Of a stretch of DNA of 64,000 nucleotides, positions 43,300-54,907 are shown in pieces. The DNA comes from Cephalotus follicularis. Lineage: Eukaryota > Streptophyta > Magnoliopsida > Oxalidales > Cephalotaceae. The position numbers and the translations under genes were made by a program. Under the pieces are notes generated by a model that was not told the DNA's origin, did no database searches, and saw nothing but the letters and a program-made list of their open reading frames with translations. Numbering within the stretch: position 1 is the stretch's first letter; each line of letters opens with the position of its first letter. The stretch is from assembly GCA_001972305.1 (NCBI GenBank), contig BDDD01001487.1, positions 186,001 to 250,000 of the forward strand, in the 5' to 3' direction.

Positions 43300-44289
43300 A
43301 TATAACTTCTTCAACTTCATTTGAATATTTATGTTTCCCTTAGGAAGATTTAATATAAGTAATAGAACTTAACTTCTGCTTCATTCGAGTTTTTGTAATT
43401 CCTTTAGGAATTTTTACTTAGTCTATCTTATTTGTAGACTTCTTTGACAATGGTCTGATATTTTTCAGACTAGGTTACCTAAGCTTTCTAACCCCCGTAG
43501 GATACTTTGTATCAAAGCGCTTAGGCAAAGAGAATAGGTCTTTGCGAGTTCTTAAGTATTCGCAGGCCAAGATTTAGGTCTGGTCTGACAAGTTCTTATG
43601 GATTTACAGACCAGGATCTCTTATGGCCTGATATTTTATAGGCCAAGTAATCTGAGCTTGCAGCCCTCGTAGGGACACTTGTATTAAAGATATCAGTCCA
43701 AGAAACTTGATCTTTGCGAGTTCTTATGTGTTCGCCTCTCAAGTTACGATATTAGGTCTGGTCAGACAAGTTCTTAAGGGTTTGCCGACCAGAATTTGCT
43801 CCCTTGAGAGTATTTATTTATTGCTTACATAGAAGTCTTTTGGTCATTCCCTTAGGACTTTTTTGACATTGCCCCCTTAGGAGTCTTTTACTATGAGCTT
43901 GTATTAAAGCTTTGGGTGCTCCTCGGACGGGAGTCTTAGGTGCTCCTTTGACGGGAGTCTTCTCGGATTTGGGACTTTAGTCTGTTCGAGACTTTAGTCT
44001 ACTTTGGTGCTTAGTCTGTTCGAGAATGAAAAAGCTCTGGTCCTTTATTAAGGCCTGCTCTGATTACTCCCTTGGGAGTCTTCATTTCCATCTCCCTTGG
44101 GAGTGATCTGACAAACTTGTAATAAATCTTTTGTTGAGGAAACTTGTTGGAGGCTGTCCAGAGGTTTAAGGACGTGAACATTGGACCTCATGTCCCTTGC
44201 AAACTTGGAACTACTATCTTGGAACTGATCTTTTTGAAGAAAAACTTCTCTTTATTGATTTTCTTGAACATTTGTACATTTTTACAATC
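43300..44289. repeat. Spacer with about 180-bp tandem repeats between accessory ORF and Tat pol
   Basis: Two imperfect units of about 180 bp at roughly 43440-43625 and 43630-43800 share CTTTGCGAGTTCTTA, TTAGGTCTGGTC and GACAAGTTCTTA. Short CTCCTTTGACGGGAGTCTT/CTCCCTTGGGAGTC words follow to about 44110. No coding region is evident. Tat/Ogre elements are known to carry tandem repeats in this 3' non-coding part. Confidence 0.65.
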
Positions 44290-45370
44290 TTCATTGGTAA
44301 TACTTCCTTAGATGCTCGGCATTCCAAGCTCTAGGAATCTCCCTGCCCCCCAGAGTTTCAAGTATGAATGTTACAGGTCGGAGCACTTTCTTCACCTTGT
44401 AGGGTCCTTCCCAATTAAGAGCTAATTTTCCTCTGGTGCCAGTAGGATCAGCGATTGCAGCATTGCGGAGAACTAAGTCTTCTTCCCTTAGTGGTATGGG
44501 GTTTACCTTTTTATTGTATTAACAACTCACCCTCTGTTGGTAGGCTACTACTCTAATGGTCACTTTATCTCTAAGCTCTTCCACTAAGTCGAGAAGATTC
44601 CTCAACTCTTCTTCATTATAAGTTTCATTGAAATGCACAACTCTGGGGCAGTGCACCCCAATCTCCATTGGTATCATAGCTTCTGATCCGAAACAAAGGC
44701 TAAATGGGGACTCACTAGTTATGATCCAAGGAGTAGTTCTATAAGCCCATAGTACACTAGGTAGTTCATCTGTCCATCTTCATTTTATATCTTAGAGGCA
44801 TTTTTTCAACCCTAAGATGATCTCTATGTTAATGACCTTTGCTTGGACATTGCTCTGGGGGTAGGCTAAGGAGGCAAGCCTATGCTCAATTCTCCACTCC
44901 TTAAAAAAAACTCGGAAAGCTTGACAGCCAAATTGTTTCCCATAATCAGAGACAATTACTCTTGGGACTCCAAATCTACAAATGATTGACTTCCAGACAA
45001 AGCTCTCCGTCTTGCTCTAGGTTATTGTGGCCATGGGCTCTGCTTCCCACCATTTAGTGAAGTAGTCCATTGCCACAATGAGGTAATTTTTCTGTCCCAT
45101 TGCCACTGGTAATGGTCCGACGAAGTCCATTCCCTATTGTGCAAAGGGCCAAGGGGCTGTGATAGATGCCAAAGGCTCTGATGGTCTTATGCTTATGTTG
45201 GCATTCCTCTGACAGTTATCATATTACCTAACAAAGTCAATGGCATCTTGGTGCATGGTTGACAAGAAATAACCTTGCCTCAACAATTTATTGGACAAGG
45301 TTCTGCCCCCCGTGTGATTTCCACACACTCCTTCATGGACCTCCCTTAGGGCGTAGTCAGCCTCTGAGGG
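44290..45370 (-). pseudogene. Tat integrase, broken
   Basis: On the minus strand, pieces in shifting frames read MDFVGPLPVA, YLIVAMDYFTKWWEAEPMAT (first Asp), GVPRVIVSDYGKQFG (second Asp) and RIEHRLAS. The region of the catalytic Glu follows (SNVQAKVINIEIILG, where the family has Glu in NGQAE). The C-terminal domain reads GKLALNWEGPYKVKKVLRP and IPRAWNAEHLRKYY, the usual Tat pol end. Stops are many. Integrase would insert element cDNA. Confidence 0.85.
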
Positions 45371-46440
45371 AGCTAGACATCTCAATAAAGGGAAAGAGAA
45401 TGACCTTTTGTAGAGGATCCCTTCTCTGAATTAGTACAAGTTGGATCTGTACACCAACATTCTCGCATCCTCTGGTCCTCTGGCAAAATACCATCCCTTA
45501 ACCAACTAATGAATGGAGTCATCCAATTTTGCTCCTGCTGAACATCAATATCCATCACATCCACCTCCGAAATGGTGGGCCTGCCTAGATAGTCTACAAG
45601 AATGGCTTGATTTCTTTCTATTTCACCCGTTGTAGCTAGTTTTGACAACTGGTCTGCTCTGGCATTCTCTACTTTGGGAACTTTCAGAACTCAAAACACT
45701 TGGAAAGCGGACTTAAAATTTTGAACATGGGCTAAGAATTTAACCATGGACTCTTCTCTGGTTTCATACTCTCCACTTACCAGACCAATCTCTAGCTAAG
45801 AATCGCTAGAGGCTAACCTCTGAGTGCTTCGCAATTGTTAATCCAAAAATTAGAACTTCCCATTCCACTTCATTGTTTATTTCTTTAAACCCAAATCTTA
45901 GAGCATACCCCAAGGTCCGCCCATCTGGGCTAGTCAGCACCAATCATGTTCCACTTCTGGATATACAGGATGACCCATCAACTGATAGTTTCCATAACCC
46001 CTTCTCATTTTCTGAGGAGTATTCTTCCATACACTCCGTAAGTGTATTATCTCTTACAAAATAAGCCAAGTCCTGTGATTTAATTGAAGGTCTGGCTTCG
46101 AACTTAACGTCATATTAACCCAATTCGAAAGACCACTTGACTAGTCTACCCGACATGTCTAGCTGTGCTAGCACTTGTCAAGTGGATTGTCGGTCAAAAC
46201 TTTGATAGCATAGGCTTGGAAATACGGCCTTAGCTTTCTCGCTGCAATGATCAGAGCATAGGCATACTTCTCTACCTCTGGATATCTCCCCTCAGCATCA
46301 TTCAAGGCCTTGCTCACATAATACACTGGCTTCTACACTTTGTCTTCTTCTCTAACTAGCACTGCACTCACTGCGCCTTGTGTAGCTGCAAGGTACAAAT
46401 ACAATTCTTCCCCGTCATTTGGTTTTGATATCAGAGAGGG
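45371..46440 (-). pseudogene. Tat RNase H and RNase H-integrase linker
   Basis: Minus-strand pieces at 46440-46050 spell the RNase H in several frames: LYLYLAAT-like text, VYYVSKALNDAEGRYPEVEK, IAARKLRPYFQAYAIKVLTD, LDMSGRLVKWSFELG and FEARPSIKSQDLAYFV. A second, archaeal-type RNase H-like region typical of Tat pol may lie in 45650-46050 but is too decayed to confirm. An 88-codon frame (45382-45648) reads LSRPTISEVDVM-like linker sequence (GRPTISEVDVMDID, MTPFISWLRDGILPED). Confidence 0.78.
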
Positions 46441-47349
46441 GAAGCCAAGTATTCCTTCAATTTCTCAAGGGCTGCTTGACATTCATCAGACCAGAGAAAC
46501 CCCTTGGGGTCCCTTAATACCTTGAAGAAATGAAGACACTTCTCCACTGACTTGGAAACAAATTTACTCAAGGCTGCAATTTTTTTATTTAATCTCTGCA
46601 CATCCCTGATAGATTGAGGAGGCCTCATGCTCTGATTCGTCGAAATCTTCTCTGGATTGGCCTTTATTCCCCTGCTAGAAACCATAAACCTGAGGAACTT
46701 ACCAGAAGTGACCCCAAAAGTCCACTTGGAAGGATTGAGACGCATATTGTATCTTCTCAATACCTTAAAAGTCTCCTTAATATGAGGACTCTTCGCTGGT
46801 GTTTTGACGAGCATTTCGTCAATATAAACCTCCATATTCCTCCTGATTTGAGGTTAAAAAATTTTGTTGACCAACCGTTGGTAGGTCGCTCCAACATTTT
46901 TTAGTCCAAAGGGCATGACCTTGTAGCAATACATACCCCTATCAGTGATGCACGCTCTCTTGTTCTCATCTGGTCCCTGCATAGGGATTTGATTGTAGCC
47001 AGAGTAAGCATCCAAGAAGCTCAACATTTTGTAACCTGAGGTTGCATCCACCAATTGATCAATCGTTGAGAAGGGGAAGTGGTCTTTTGGACAAGCTTTG
47101 TTGAGGTCTTTGAAGTCTATACACATCCTCCATTTGCCATTGGCCTTCTTGACTAAGACCGGGTTTGCCAGCCAGTGAGAGTATTGCATTTCCCTTATAA
47201 ACCCCGCTTGCAATATCTTATTAACTTCATTTGCTATCACATGTTGCCTCTCGGGGGTGAAGCTTCTCTTCTTTTGCCTGGTCGAAGGCCGCATTGGATC
47301 CACACTTAGCCTATGCACCATTACTTCTGGGCTGATCCCGGGGACCTCC
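46431..47349 (-). pseudogene. Tat reverse transcriptase, YIDE in place of YxDD
   Basis: Minus strand 47321-46854 is open for 155 codons: MVHRLSVDPMRPSTRQKKRS, FIREMQYSHWLANPVLVKK, WRMCIDFKDLNKACPKDHFP, MLSFLDAYSGYNQIPM and YKVMPFGLKNVGATYQRLV. After a frame break near 46850 the catalytic box reads VYIDEMLVK, so the second Asp of YxDD is Glu. The thumb and connection follow (LNPSKWTFGVTSGKFL). The N-terminal linker (GISPEVMVH) is cut by copia-C at 47349. Confidence 0.92.
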
Positions 47350-48019
47350 TGTTGAGAACGGGCTCAGGCGCAGCGGAAGAAATGCAACCAATTCAGACTT
47401 TAGGGTTTAGGGAGGATTAATTTTAAATTTCATCCAATTGATTAATCCCTGTGAAATGGGATCCTCTAATCTAAGTCCAAATTGTCCCAATTAATGTCAA
47501 GGAACCCTAATTAAACATTCAATCAAACCGAAATCAAAAACCAAGAAAGGGGGATAATCGGGTTCACCATAGGCTTGGCATAAACCCTAAGAGAGGGGGC
47601 TAAAAATCGGCTCATAAGGTCAACACACAAACCCTAGTTAATAAACCCAAAAGCCCGAACCCTAGCTTCCCTAACCCTAAGGGTTGCTAGGTTCCCACCA
47701 AAGAAAGCCATGGAGGTTTGGCTAGGGTTACCCACCCTAGCAATAACCCACTACCATGGAACCACAGAGGAAGAAGAGAAAAGATTCTTACTAAGGGTGA
47801 AGACTCCTTACTTCAAGCCTAGCTCCCTCTACACTTTTATCCCAAGGATCCTCCTTAAGCCACGAAAGAGGAAGATCAAAGGTTGAAGGCCAAGTGTTTA
47901 ACCGACACTAAATCACTCTAGGTAAAGATAAGATGCAGTGTAAAAGTTATCTCCACCTATCATGAACTTTAAGAGGTGAAAGAAGGGTTGAAAATGGCTG
48001 CACTTCGAACCAAACGTTA

Positions 48020-48086
48020 TTGGCGTCGACACCTAGGCGTATGGCGTCAACGCGTACGCAAGGAGTAGAAAGAAGAGACACAGTAG

Positions 48087-48175
<89 letters not shown>

Positions 48176-48690
48176 TGTGTGTGTGTTATGGAAGCTTGGA
48201 TCTATTGTCCCTTTTGTCATAAAGTACTTATGCTTTTTGACTTTTCTCATTAAATGCTCAAAGTCCACTCTTTGGCTTATTGAGCACACCTCTCTCACTC
48301 ACCAACTCTTCTTAAGTTGGTAAGTCCCGTGTGTCAGCCCTCTTGGCGTCAACTCCATGTGTCTCATCCTATCTTGGCGTCAACGCCAATGATAAGATGA
48401 AACAAGCGCGTAGTCTCTTCCCGTATAAGCATCGACGCATGCTCTTCTTGTCGTCAATGCGTAAGTCACTGGAATAACATGGCGTCAGCGTATGCTCCCC
48501 ACGACGTTAATGCCCAGCGACTCTAGCTACATATAGCGTCAAAGCATGCTCTTCATGGCATCAACGCGTGAGTCCCTATTTTAGATGGTATCGACACATG
48601 CTCTCTATAGCCTCGACGCCCAAAGGCTTAAGCTAGACATGGCATCAATGCATGTTCTCCATGGCATTGACACCTAAGACAAGAATGAGA
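48020..48690 (-). repeat. GGCGTCAACGC / GCGTCGACG array in copia-C LTR
   Basis: About 18 words of the type GGCGTCRACGC or decayed forms (GGCATCAACGC, GCATCGACGC) are spread over 670 bases, often followed by ATGCTCTCCATGG. Equivalent arrays are at 56083-56712 and 62578-62915. Confidence 0.82.
48091..48187. repeat. (GA)n(TG)n compound microsatellite
   Basis: About 23 GA units are followed by about 24 TG units. The 5' LTR copy (56151-56221) and the right-edge copy (62369-62410, GA only) are shorter, showing length change among LTR copies. Confidence 0.95.
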
Positions 48691-49994
48691 CATTCTCTTC
48701 TAGTTTTCAAACCCTCTGCTTGGATTATTTCATCGTGGCATTACATGGACCTAAATCCAGCAAATGAAATACTCACTCGCAAAGCAACATCTTCCCTGAT
48801 GTTGTCCTTTCACTAAATGACATGTGTCCATCACATGTCAACCTGTTCAAAGCCAGGTAGGACCCTAAAGCCTGTCGATCTCCAGTATGAAGATAAATTC
48901 CCAAAACATCCCGATTTCTGGTACGACCATTCTAATATTCACCGACTATCAAAACAGCCCAGGTGTGAGCGCCAGTCACCACCCGGATCCGTGTATTACC
49001 ACGTCTATCTTTCATAGTCCGAATAGTCAGTCACTTTATCTATTCATCAGCATATGTGTCATGTTTCCCTTGTCATACTTGGCTCCGATCATAGCCTAGG
49101 GTTTGGATGAATGTCACCTCTAGTATTGTTGCGATAACTATGAATCTATGAATGCACTGAGACTATCGGCAGACCTCCCATGGAAACCTCTCATTCCCAG
49201 TCCACCGATATCTGATCTGGACTTTTAAGTCTGCAATGTATATAGATAAATAGAGGTGGTCATCCTCAGCCCAGGTGTGACGATCCCCTATTGCCCACTC
49301 GCCCATATATCTCAATGCAGCTCCCACAAGACCCAAAGACAACACTTTTGCCAGCACATGGCTAGTGCTGGGGAAGGCAAAAATCAAAGTCAAGCAGTCA
49401 CTACACAATGCATGCCATCCGCTCAGGTTTAAGGAGACAACTCAGGCTATAGACCTACTAGTCAGCATAGACTATACACTACCGAGACCATAGGAATCCT
49501 ATTGACATTGGGTATTGACTATCCAAATAGGTTTACTATTTGTGGGTTTGTTCAGTGTCATGCTCTCGAGCACACACCTCACATTAAGATTTAGGGATAA
49601 ACCCAAATGGTTACGAGATAACCATTCTCCACTGCTAACCCAGGAGCAAGCATAATGTGACAAGTCTTCGCGGTTCATCAATGACCCAAAGAAAGTGAAC
49701 CTATGACTTGGAACATTTTGTCACAGGGAGTAAGGATCCCATTCCCATAGCCTCCTTGGCACAAGATCCAACCCTTTGGTGTGACAGGATGCTATATGAC
49801 ATATAGTTAATTATAAATAATTATTCTGTTCCTTTTGGTTGGCTGGGATGATCCATATAACCTTGCCAATATAAAAATATGCACATGAAATATGAATGGA
49901 ATTCATAATTGTATAAATCAAGAGTGTATATATATAAAGAACAAGCCCTATCATGGCATACAGGGACACCCCTAACCTAACAATCTCCCACTTG

Positions 49995-50770
49995 GCCCTA
50001 TAGCCACGATGACCTATAACCTAAGCCCATGGCACTTCGATGTCTCTTTAGAACAATGCTGCTTAGGGCCTTGGTTTTTGGGTCTTCCAAATTTGCCTCT
50101 GTGGCAACTCTCTCAAGGGTAGTGTCTCCTCCAGCAATGATCTCTCTATTCAGGTGATATTGTCGTTGTATATGCTTGGAGTGATGATGAGATCACGGTT
50201 CTTTGGCTTGTACAATAGCCCCATTGTTGTCACAGTACACCATAACTGGACGTTCAATGATTGGAACCACATCAAGTTCAGCAATGAAATTTTGCATCCA
50301 AACAGCTTCCTTGGCGGCATCTGAGGCTTCAACATATTCTACTTCTATAGTGGACTCAGCAGTAGTTTCCTGCTTCAAACTCCTCCAGCTCACAGCACCT
50401 CCGTTCAGGACGAAAACATATCCTGAAACGGATTTGTTATCATCCGGATCACTGTTGAAACTAGAGTCTGTAAAGCCCTTTAATCTCAACTCACTATCTA
50501 TTCCATAAACCGAGAAGCCCTTAATTGATTCCCAGTGTTTCTCACCAGGGTCAGACTAAAATCGACTAGCCATACCCAAGGCATAGGCGACATCAAGTCT
50601 AGTACATAGCATGGTGTACATGATGGAGCCAACAACCGAAGCATATGGCTACCTACTCATGTGAACCCTCTCTTCATTTGTCTGTGGAGACATCCTCTTG
50701 GAGAGGTGAATTCCCTGGCCAATCGGTAGAAGGCCAGGCTTGGAATTCTCAAGGCCATACCTTTTTAGCA
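49995..50770 (-). pseudogene. Copia-C RNase H and RT C-terminus
   Basis: Minus-strand frame 50489-50193 reads LKGFTDSSFNSDPDDNKS, GYVFVLNGGAVSWRSLKQ, EVEYVEASDAAKEAVWM and YCDNNGAIVQAKEP, a copia RNase H. Upstream, PYASVVGSIMYTMLCTRLDV and ALGMASRF are read, then EKHWESIKG jumps to FSVYGIDSEL: about 11 codons present in copia-B are deleted. The C-terminus runs into the polypurine tract (CCAAGTGGGAGAT on the minus strand, 49983-49995). Confidence 0.9.
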
Positions 50771-51660
50771 CCTTGCTGATGTACTAGATTTGGGAGAGTC
50801 CCAGCAACCTATTAGATCTGTCTCTATAGATATTTATACCCAATATATAGGAAGCCTCTCCCAAATCCTTCATGGAGAATTTCTCGGACAACCATACTTT
50901 AATGGACTGCAACATACCCACATCATTCCCTATGATTAGTATGTCATCCACGTATAGTACCAAGAAAGTGATGTTTGGGCCATCCTGTTTCCGGTAGACA
51001 CAAGGCTCATCCACGCTTTTGATGAAACCGAAAGTCTTAATGGTCTCGTCAAAATGGATGTTCCAGCTACCGGATGCATGCTTAAGGCCATAGATAGACC
51101 TTTGGAGCTTACACACTCTTTATGGATGCTCCTTGGATGTAAACCCCTCGGGTTGGGACATGTAAATGTCCTTTTCAAGAAATCCATTCAGGAAGGCTGT
51201 CTTGACATCCATTTTTCATATCTCATAATCGTAATGAGCGGCAATAGCAAGCAATATCTGAATGGACTTAAGCATAGCGACTTCTAAGAAAGTCTCGGTA
51301 TAGTCAACTCTGTGTCTTTGCCTATACCCTATCATGACGAATCGCGCTTTATAAGTCTCTATCTTACCATTAGTGCTAATCTTCCTCTTGAAGGTCCATT
51401 TGCAACCAACAGGGTTAATACCCTCTGGTGCATCGACCAAGTTCCATACTTGGTTGGCGTCCATGGAGTCCATCTCAGATTTCATGGCCTCGAGCCATGC
51501 CCCTGATTCAGTGCTCTTCACTGCCTCTTCATAGTTGACAGGCTCGTCATCATCGATGTCGTTGAGTTCGTCAGTGCCCTCAATGAGAAAGCCATATCTC
51601 TCAGGCGCTGTCAAAACTCTGCCTGATCTCCTCACCTAAGAAGAGACTAATTGAGATCCA
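50771..51660 (-). pseudogene. Copia-C reverse transcriptase (RVT_2)
   Basis: Minus-strand frames 51635-51216 (WLEAMKSEMDSMDANQVWNLV, GCKWTFKRKISTNG) and 51116-50784 (YGLKHASGSWNIHFDE, LVLYVDDILIIGNDVGML) are in the copia RT order. YVDD is intact. A TGA replaces the Trp before [10 protein letters not shown] at about 51213, and the Gln of LSQxQY is TAG at about 50785. The N-terminal part preserves EEAVKSTESGAW. Confidence 0.92.
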
Positions 51661-53010
51661 CTCTTAGGTTGGGAACCTTCCCCAACAATGTCTGTAGAGG
51701 GTTGAACCTCTAATTCCTCCGTATCCTATGGGCTTTCACCAGGTGACAACTCTCTCAGTTCCACCTTGCTCCCACTGCTCCCTACAAGCAGGTATTCCTT
51801 CTCTAGGAATTTTGCAGTTCGCGAAACAAAAGTCTTTCGTTTGCTCGGATCGTAAAAGTAATATCCTATGATCTCCTTAGGATATCCCACAAACCGGCAA
51901 TGATCCGCTCATGCCTCCAGCTTAGAAAACTCATGCCTCCTAACATAAGCTGGACAGCCCCAAAACCTCAAATGGTTTAGGTTGGGTTTCCTCCCTATAT
52001 AAACCTCGTAAGGAGTGGAGGGGACGGATTTAGAAGGAATCCGGTTTAGGATGTACACTGCCGCATGTAGTGCATAACCACAGAATGATATAGGAAGATC
52101 CGCGAAAGACATCATGGACCGAACCATGTTCATCAAAGTCCAATTCCTCTGTTCGGACACACCATTATGCTTTGGTGTTCCAGAAGGTGTCCATTGAGAG
52201 AAAATTCTGTTATCCCTAAGATAACCTTGGAATTCAGCAGATAGGTATTCACCACCTCGATCCAACCGAAGGATCTTAATGGGTTTACCCATTTGCTTTT
52301 CTAATTCTAGTATGAATTGCTTGAACCTCTAAAAGGCTTCAGACTTGTATTTCATCAAAAACACATACCCATACCGTGACAAGTCATCAGTGAAGGTAAT
52401 GAAGTACGGAAAACCTCCAACAGCATTGACCGACATAGGTCCGTAGACGCTGGTGTGGACAAGTCCCAGTATGTCCACTGCTCTTTCTCCTACCCCAGAG
52501 AAGGGATATTTGGTCATCTTTCCAATTAAACATGGCTCACATGTAGGAAAGGACTCCACGTCCTGGATGTCTAAAATACCATCATTAACTATACGTGTTA
52601 GTCTAGTCTCGCTAGGATGACCTAATCTACAATGCCATATGTATGAAGGGTTTACATCGCATATCTCTCGTTGTCTTTTAGTGCTTGTTCCAGTTTGAAT
52701 TGTTAAAGCCATTTGTTCATTTGTATTTAAAACATAGATCCCATTGTCAATGTGTCATCACATAAAAGAACATTGTTATGTATAAGTCCACAGCCATATG
52801 CAGAAAAAGTGAGCTCCATGCCCATCTTATACAAATATGAAACAGAAACAATGTTTCTTACAAGGTTCTTGACAAAATAACAAGGATCAAGTTTAATTAC
52901 ATGTCCATTACACAAAAACAATTCAAAAGCACCTATTGTCGTGGTGTGAATCCTCGATCCATCACCTAAGCGCAAGTCCAAAGCTTCAGCCTCTCTCAGC
53001 TGTCTAGCGC
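51661..53010 (-). pseudogene. Copia-C integrase, first Asp lost
   Basis: Minus-strand pieces read LRLGDGSRIHTTTIGAFELF, IWHCRLGHPSETRLTRIV and FPTCEPCLIGKMTKYPFSG. The box holding the first catalytic Asp reads LVHTSVYGPMSV (family HTD), so the Asp is Ser. LRLDRGGEYLSAEF and GVSEQRNWTLMNM keep the second Asp and the Glu. A stop lies near 52330 and one near 51909. Confidence 0.9.
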
Positions 53011-53039
53011 CTCTTAGCCCCTACAAAGAGTTACAAATA

Positions 53040-53215
53040 TTAGTTCCACAACCTGAATCCAAAACCCAAGTTAAACTAACATTAGTAGCTAGAAAAAGCT
53101 CAATCATGAAAGTACCTGACCTTGAGGCACCCCCAAATTTGGACTTTTGGAACTCACTGCACTGTGATCTCCAATGTCCGTGCTTTCCACAATAAAAGCA
53201 ACAGTCATAATCCTG
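53040..53215 (-). pseudogene. Copia-C zinc knuckle and protease active site
   Basis: On the minus strand CFYCGKHGHWRSQC (about 53205-53165) is an intact CCHC knuckle, one frame away from the gag ORF. TWVLDSGCGTNICNSL (about 53085-53035) is the protease active site with DSG intact. It is followed by TAG in place of Gln, as in copia-A. Confidence 0.82.
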
Positions 53216-53221
53216 AAGCTG

Positions 53222-53980
53222 TCAGATCTTATCAAGGATGGCTCCCCAAACAGCTAGCCCCGTTGACACCGCTGCTTTTCTTCCTTTCTTCTTCTTTCCT
53301 TTAGGTTTCATGGGCGCCTTGCCCTTGGACTTTGATCCTCTTGATCCGCCCCCTCTTGGAGCTGTCTGATAAGATGTAGAAGGAAGAAACATCACATTCG
53401 ACTTGGACCTCCCATGGTCCATGTCGGCTTCGATCGTATGAAGCATTTCCACAAGTTCAGGTAGATTAATATCCACCTTGTTCATGTAGAAATTTGTGAT
53501 GAACTGGGAGTATGATCGAGGGAGAGATGAAAGCACCAGGTCAATGTAGAAATCATTATCCATGGTGAGATCTAGCCGAGCCAACTGCTCAATAAGATCA
53601 ATCATCTTCAATTCATGAGCATGGACTGAAGATCCCTTGGCCATCTTCGTACAGAAGAGCTGACAGGATAAGTTAAACAGATCGGTCCTCGATCGAGATC
53701 CATACAACTCATGAAGACGAAGAAGTATGTCTCCTAGGGTATCAAGTTTCTCGTGTTGTCTTTGCAATTCCAGGACCGTACCTGAAATCGCTAGGCAACG
53801 AGCTTGCTTGTCCTCATCTAACCATTTGGCCCTCTTGGCCTTTTGCTCTTCCGACGGGTTGGCTCCCAGTTTGGGAGCGCTCTCAGTCATGACATGAGAA
53901 AGTTTCATGCTCGTGAGTGCTAGGCCCAGGTTGCGTTGCCAATCCAAGAAATTTGGACCTGTGAGCTTGTTTGTATCCAT
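53222..53980 (-). pseudogene. gag: Copia-C gag, longest intact gag frame
   Basis: The first in-frame ATG is the Met of MDTNKLTGPNFLDWQRN (about 53980). Upstream frame extends to about 54037 without ATG where copia-A and copia-B have their start, so the original start was probably lost. The capsid part (ARCLAISGTVLELQRQHEKL, LFNLSCQLFCTKMAKGSS, HELKMIDLIEQLARLDLTMD, YIDLVLSSLPRSYSQFITNF) is unbroken for some 250 codons. The basic C-terminus (GSKSKGKAPMKPKGKKKKGRK) leads into a frame break just before the zinc knuckle. Confidence 0.92.
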
Positions 53981-54816
53981 AACATGTGAAAGTGTTGTGC
54001 CAATTGATATATCATAGAATATGGTGATAACTAGCAACCTATAAAAGAGGAAACAAAATAGAGTAAAATTAGCAAATCATTCCATTTGTATTATTACCAT
54101 AATACTTGGTCTTTTGTAATTATGGCTCCTTCCACTATTCTAATCGTATCCCACACCCCCGTGTGGAATTCGGGAAGCCTATCATTTCCTAGCGGGGATC
54201 GGAATCTATCCAGCATAATATAGTCCCGACTTTTGCCGTGCAAACCATAATACTTGAATAGGTAGGTATGTATACCAATTTACATTAGGACCTCTCGCCC
54301 AAAATGTAAGATCCGATACAAAATTTGGCCTCTCGACCCATATGATCTCAACTTCCGCTGTGCAAACCATATGATCCCGATATAAGTCAAACCCATAATC
54401 CTCAAAGAAATTAACTTGTTTTGAAACATCCACACGTATCGATGTCCTGATGCCAAAACAAAGTCATTTCCTTCCAGTGTACCTTACACTGAAATTGAAC
54501 AGAAATGGTCATACGGGGGACCTCTGATTTTACAATACCATCCCCAATATGTCCACACCATTCAACGATGATTATGGAAGGTCAATGATAGGGCAGCCAT
54601 ATGCCCCACCGCTTATGGACTTATTATTTGGAAGTTTGAGGGATGTGGTCTCATCAATTTTTTTTATCAAAATTACCAAAGCTGTTTTAGATTAATTTTA
54701 ATCTTCCAATCCATTTGGACGGCTGAACATGCTTTGACGTGTTTGAATTGTTTGCAAAGGAAAAAAAAATCCATCTCATGTACCCTAAAAGTGGCCTGAC
54801 TTGGGACTTAAGCTAT

Positions 54817-54846
54817 AAGTAATCACGCGAGCCAACGTGATCACTT
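54817..54846 (-). ncRNA. Leader stem-loop, copia-C (candidate RNA structure)
   Basis: On the minus strand AAGTGATCACG pairs with CGTGATTACTT (11 pairs, one G-U) around the loop TTGGCTCG, identical to the copia-A loop. Confidence 0.72.
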
Positions 54847-54893
54847 GGTCTTCCTAGGTGTACAAATTTAATTTAACTCTATTACAATTGCTA

Positions 54894-54907
54894 CCATGCA
54901 TGCATGG
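54894..54907 (-). other. Leader palindrome, copia-C
   Basis: CCATGCATGCATGG is a perfect 14-nt palindrome, 47 bases from the stem-loop. Confidence 0.75.

Larger units (their letters stand above)
47350..49982 (-). repeat. Copia-C 3' LTR (2633 bp)
   Basis: The plus-strand start is TGTTGAGAACGGGCTCAGG and the end CCCCTAACCTAACA. It contains a GCGTCAACGC-type cluster (48020-48690), a (GA)n(TG)n microsatellite (48091-48187) and the common U3 block (49671-49713). It is about 97 percent identical to the LTR at 62367-64000 over 300 bases, closer than to its own 5' LTR. Confidence 0.94.

Noticed and set aside
48020..48298. Open frames rich in Arg-Glu, Cys-Val or Thr-His on either strand (also at 56030-56333 and 62356-62559)
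   Set aside because: They are translations of the GA/TG microsatellite in copia-C-type LTRs, with no conserved protein.
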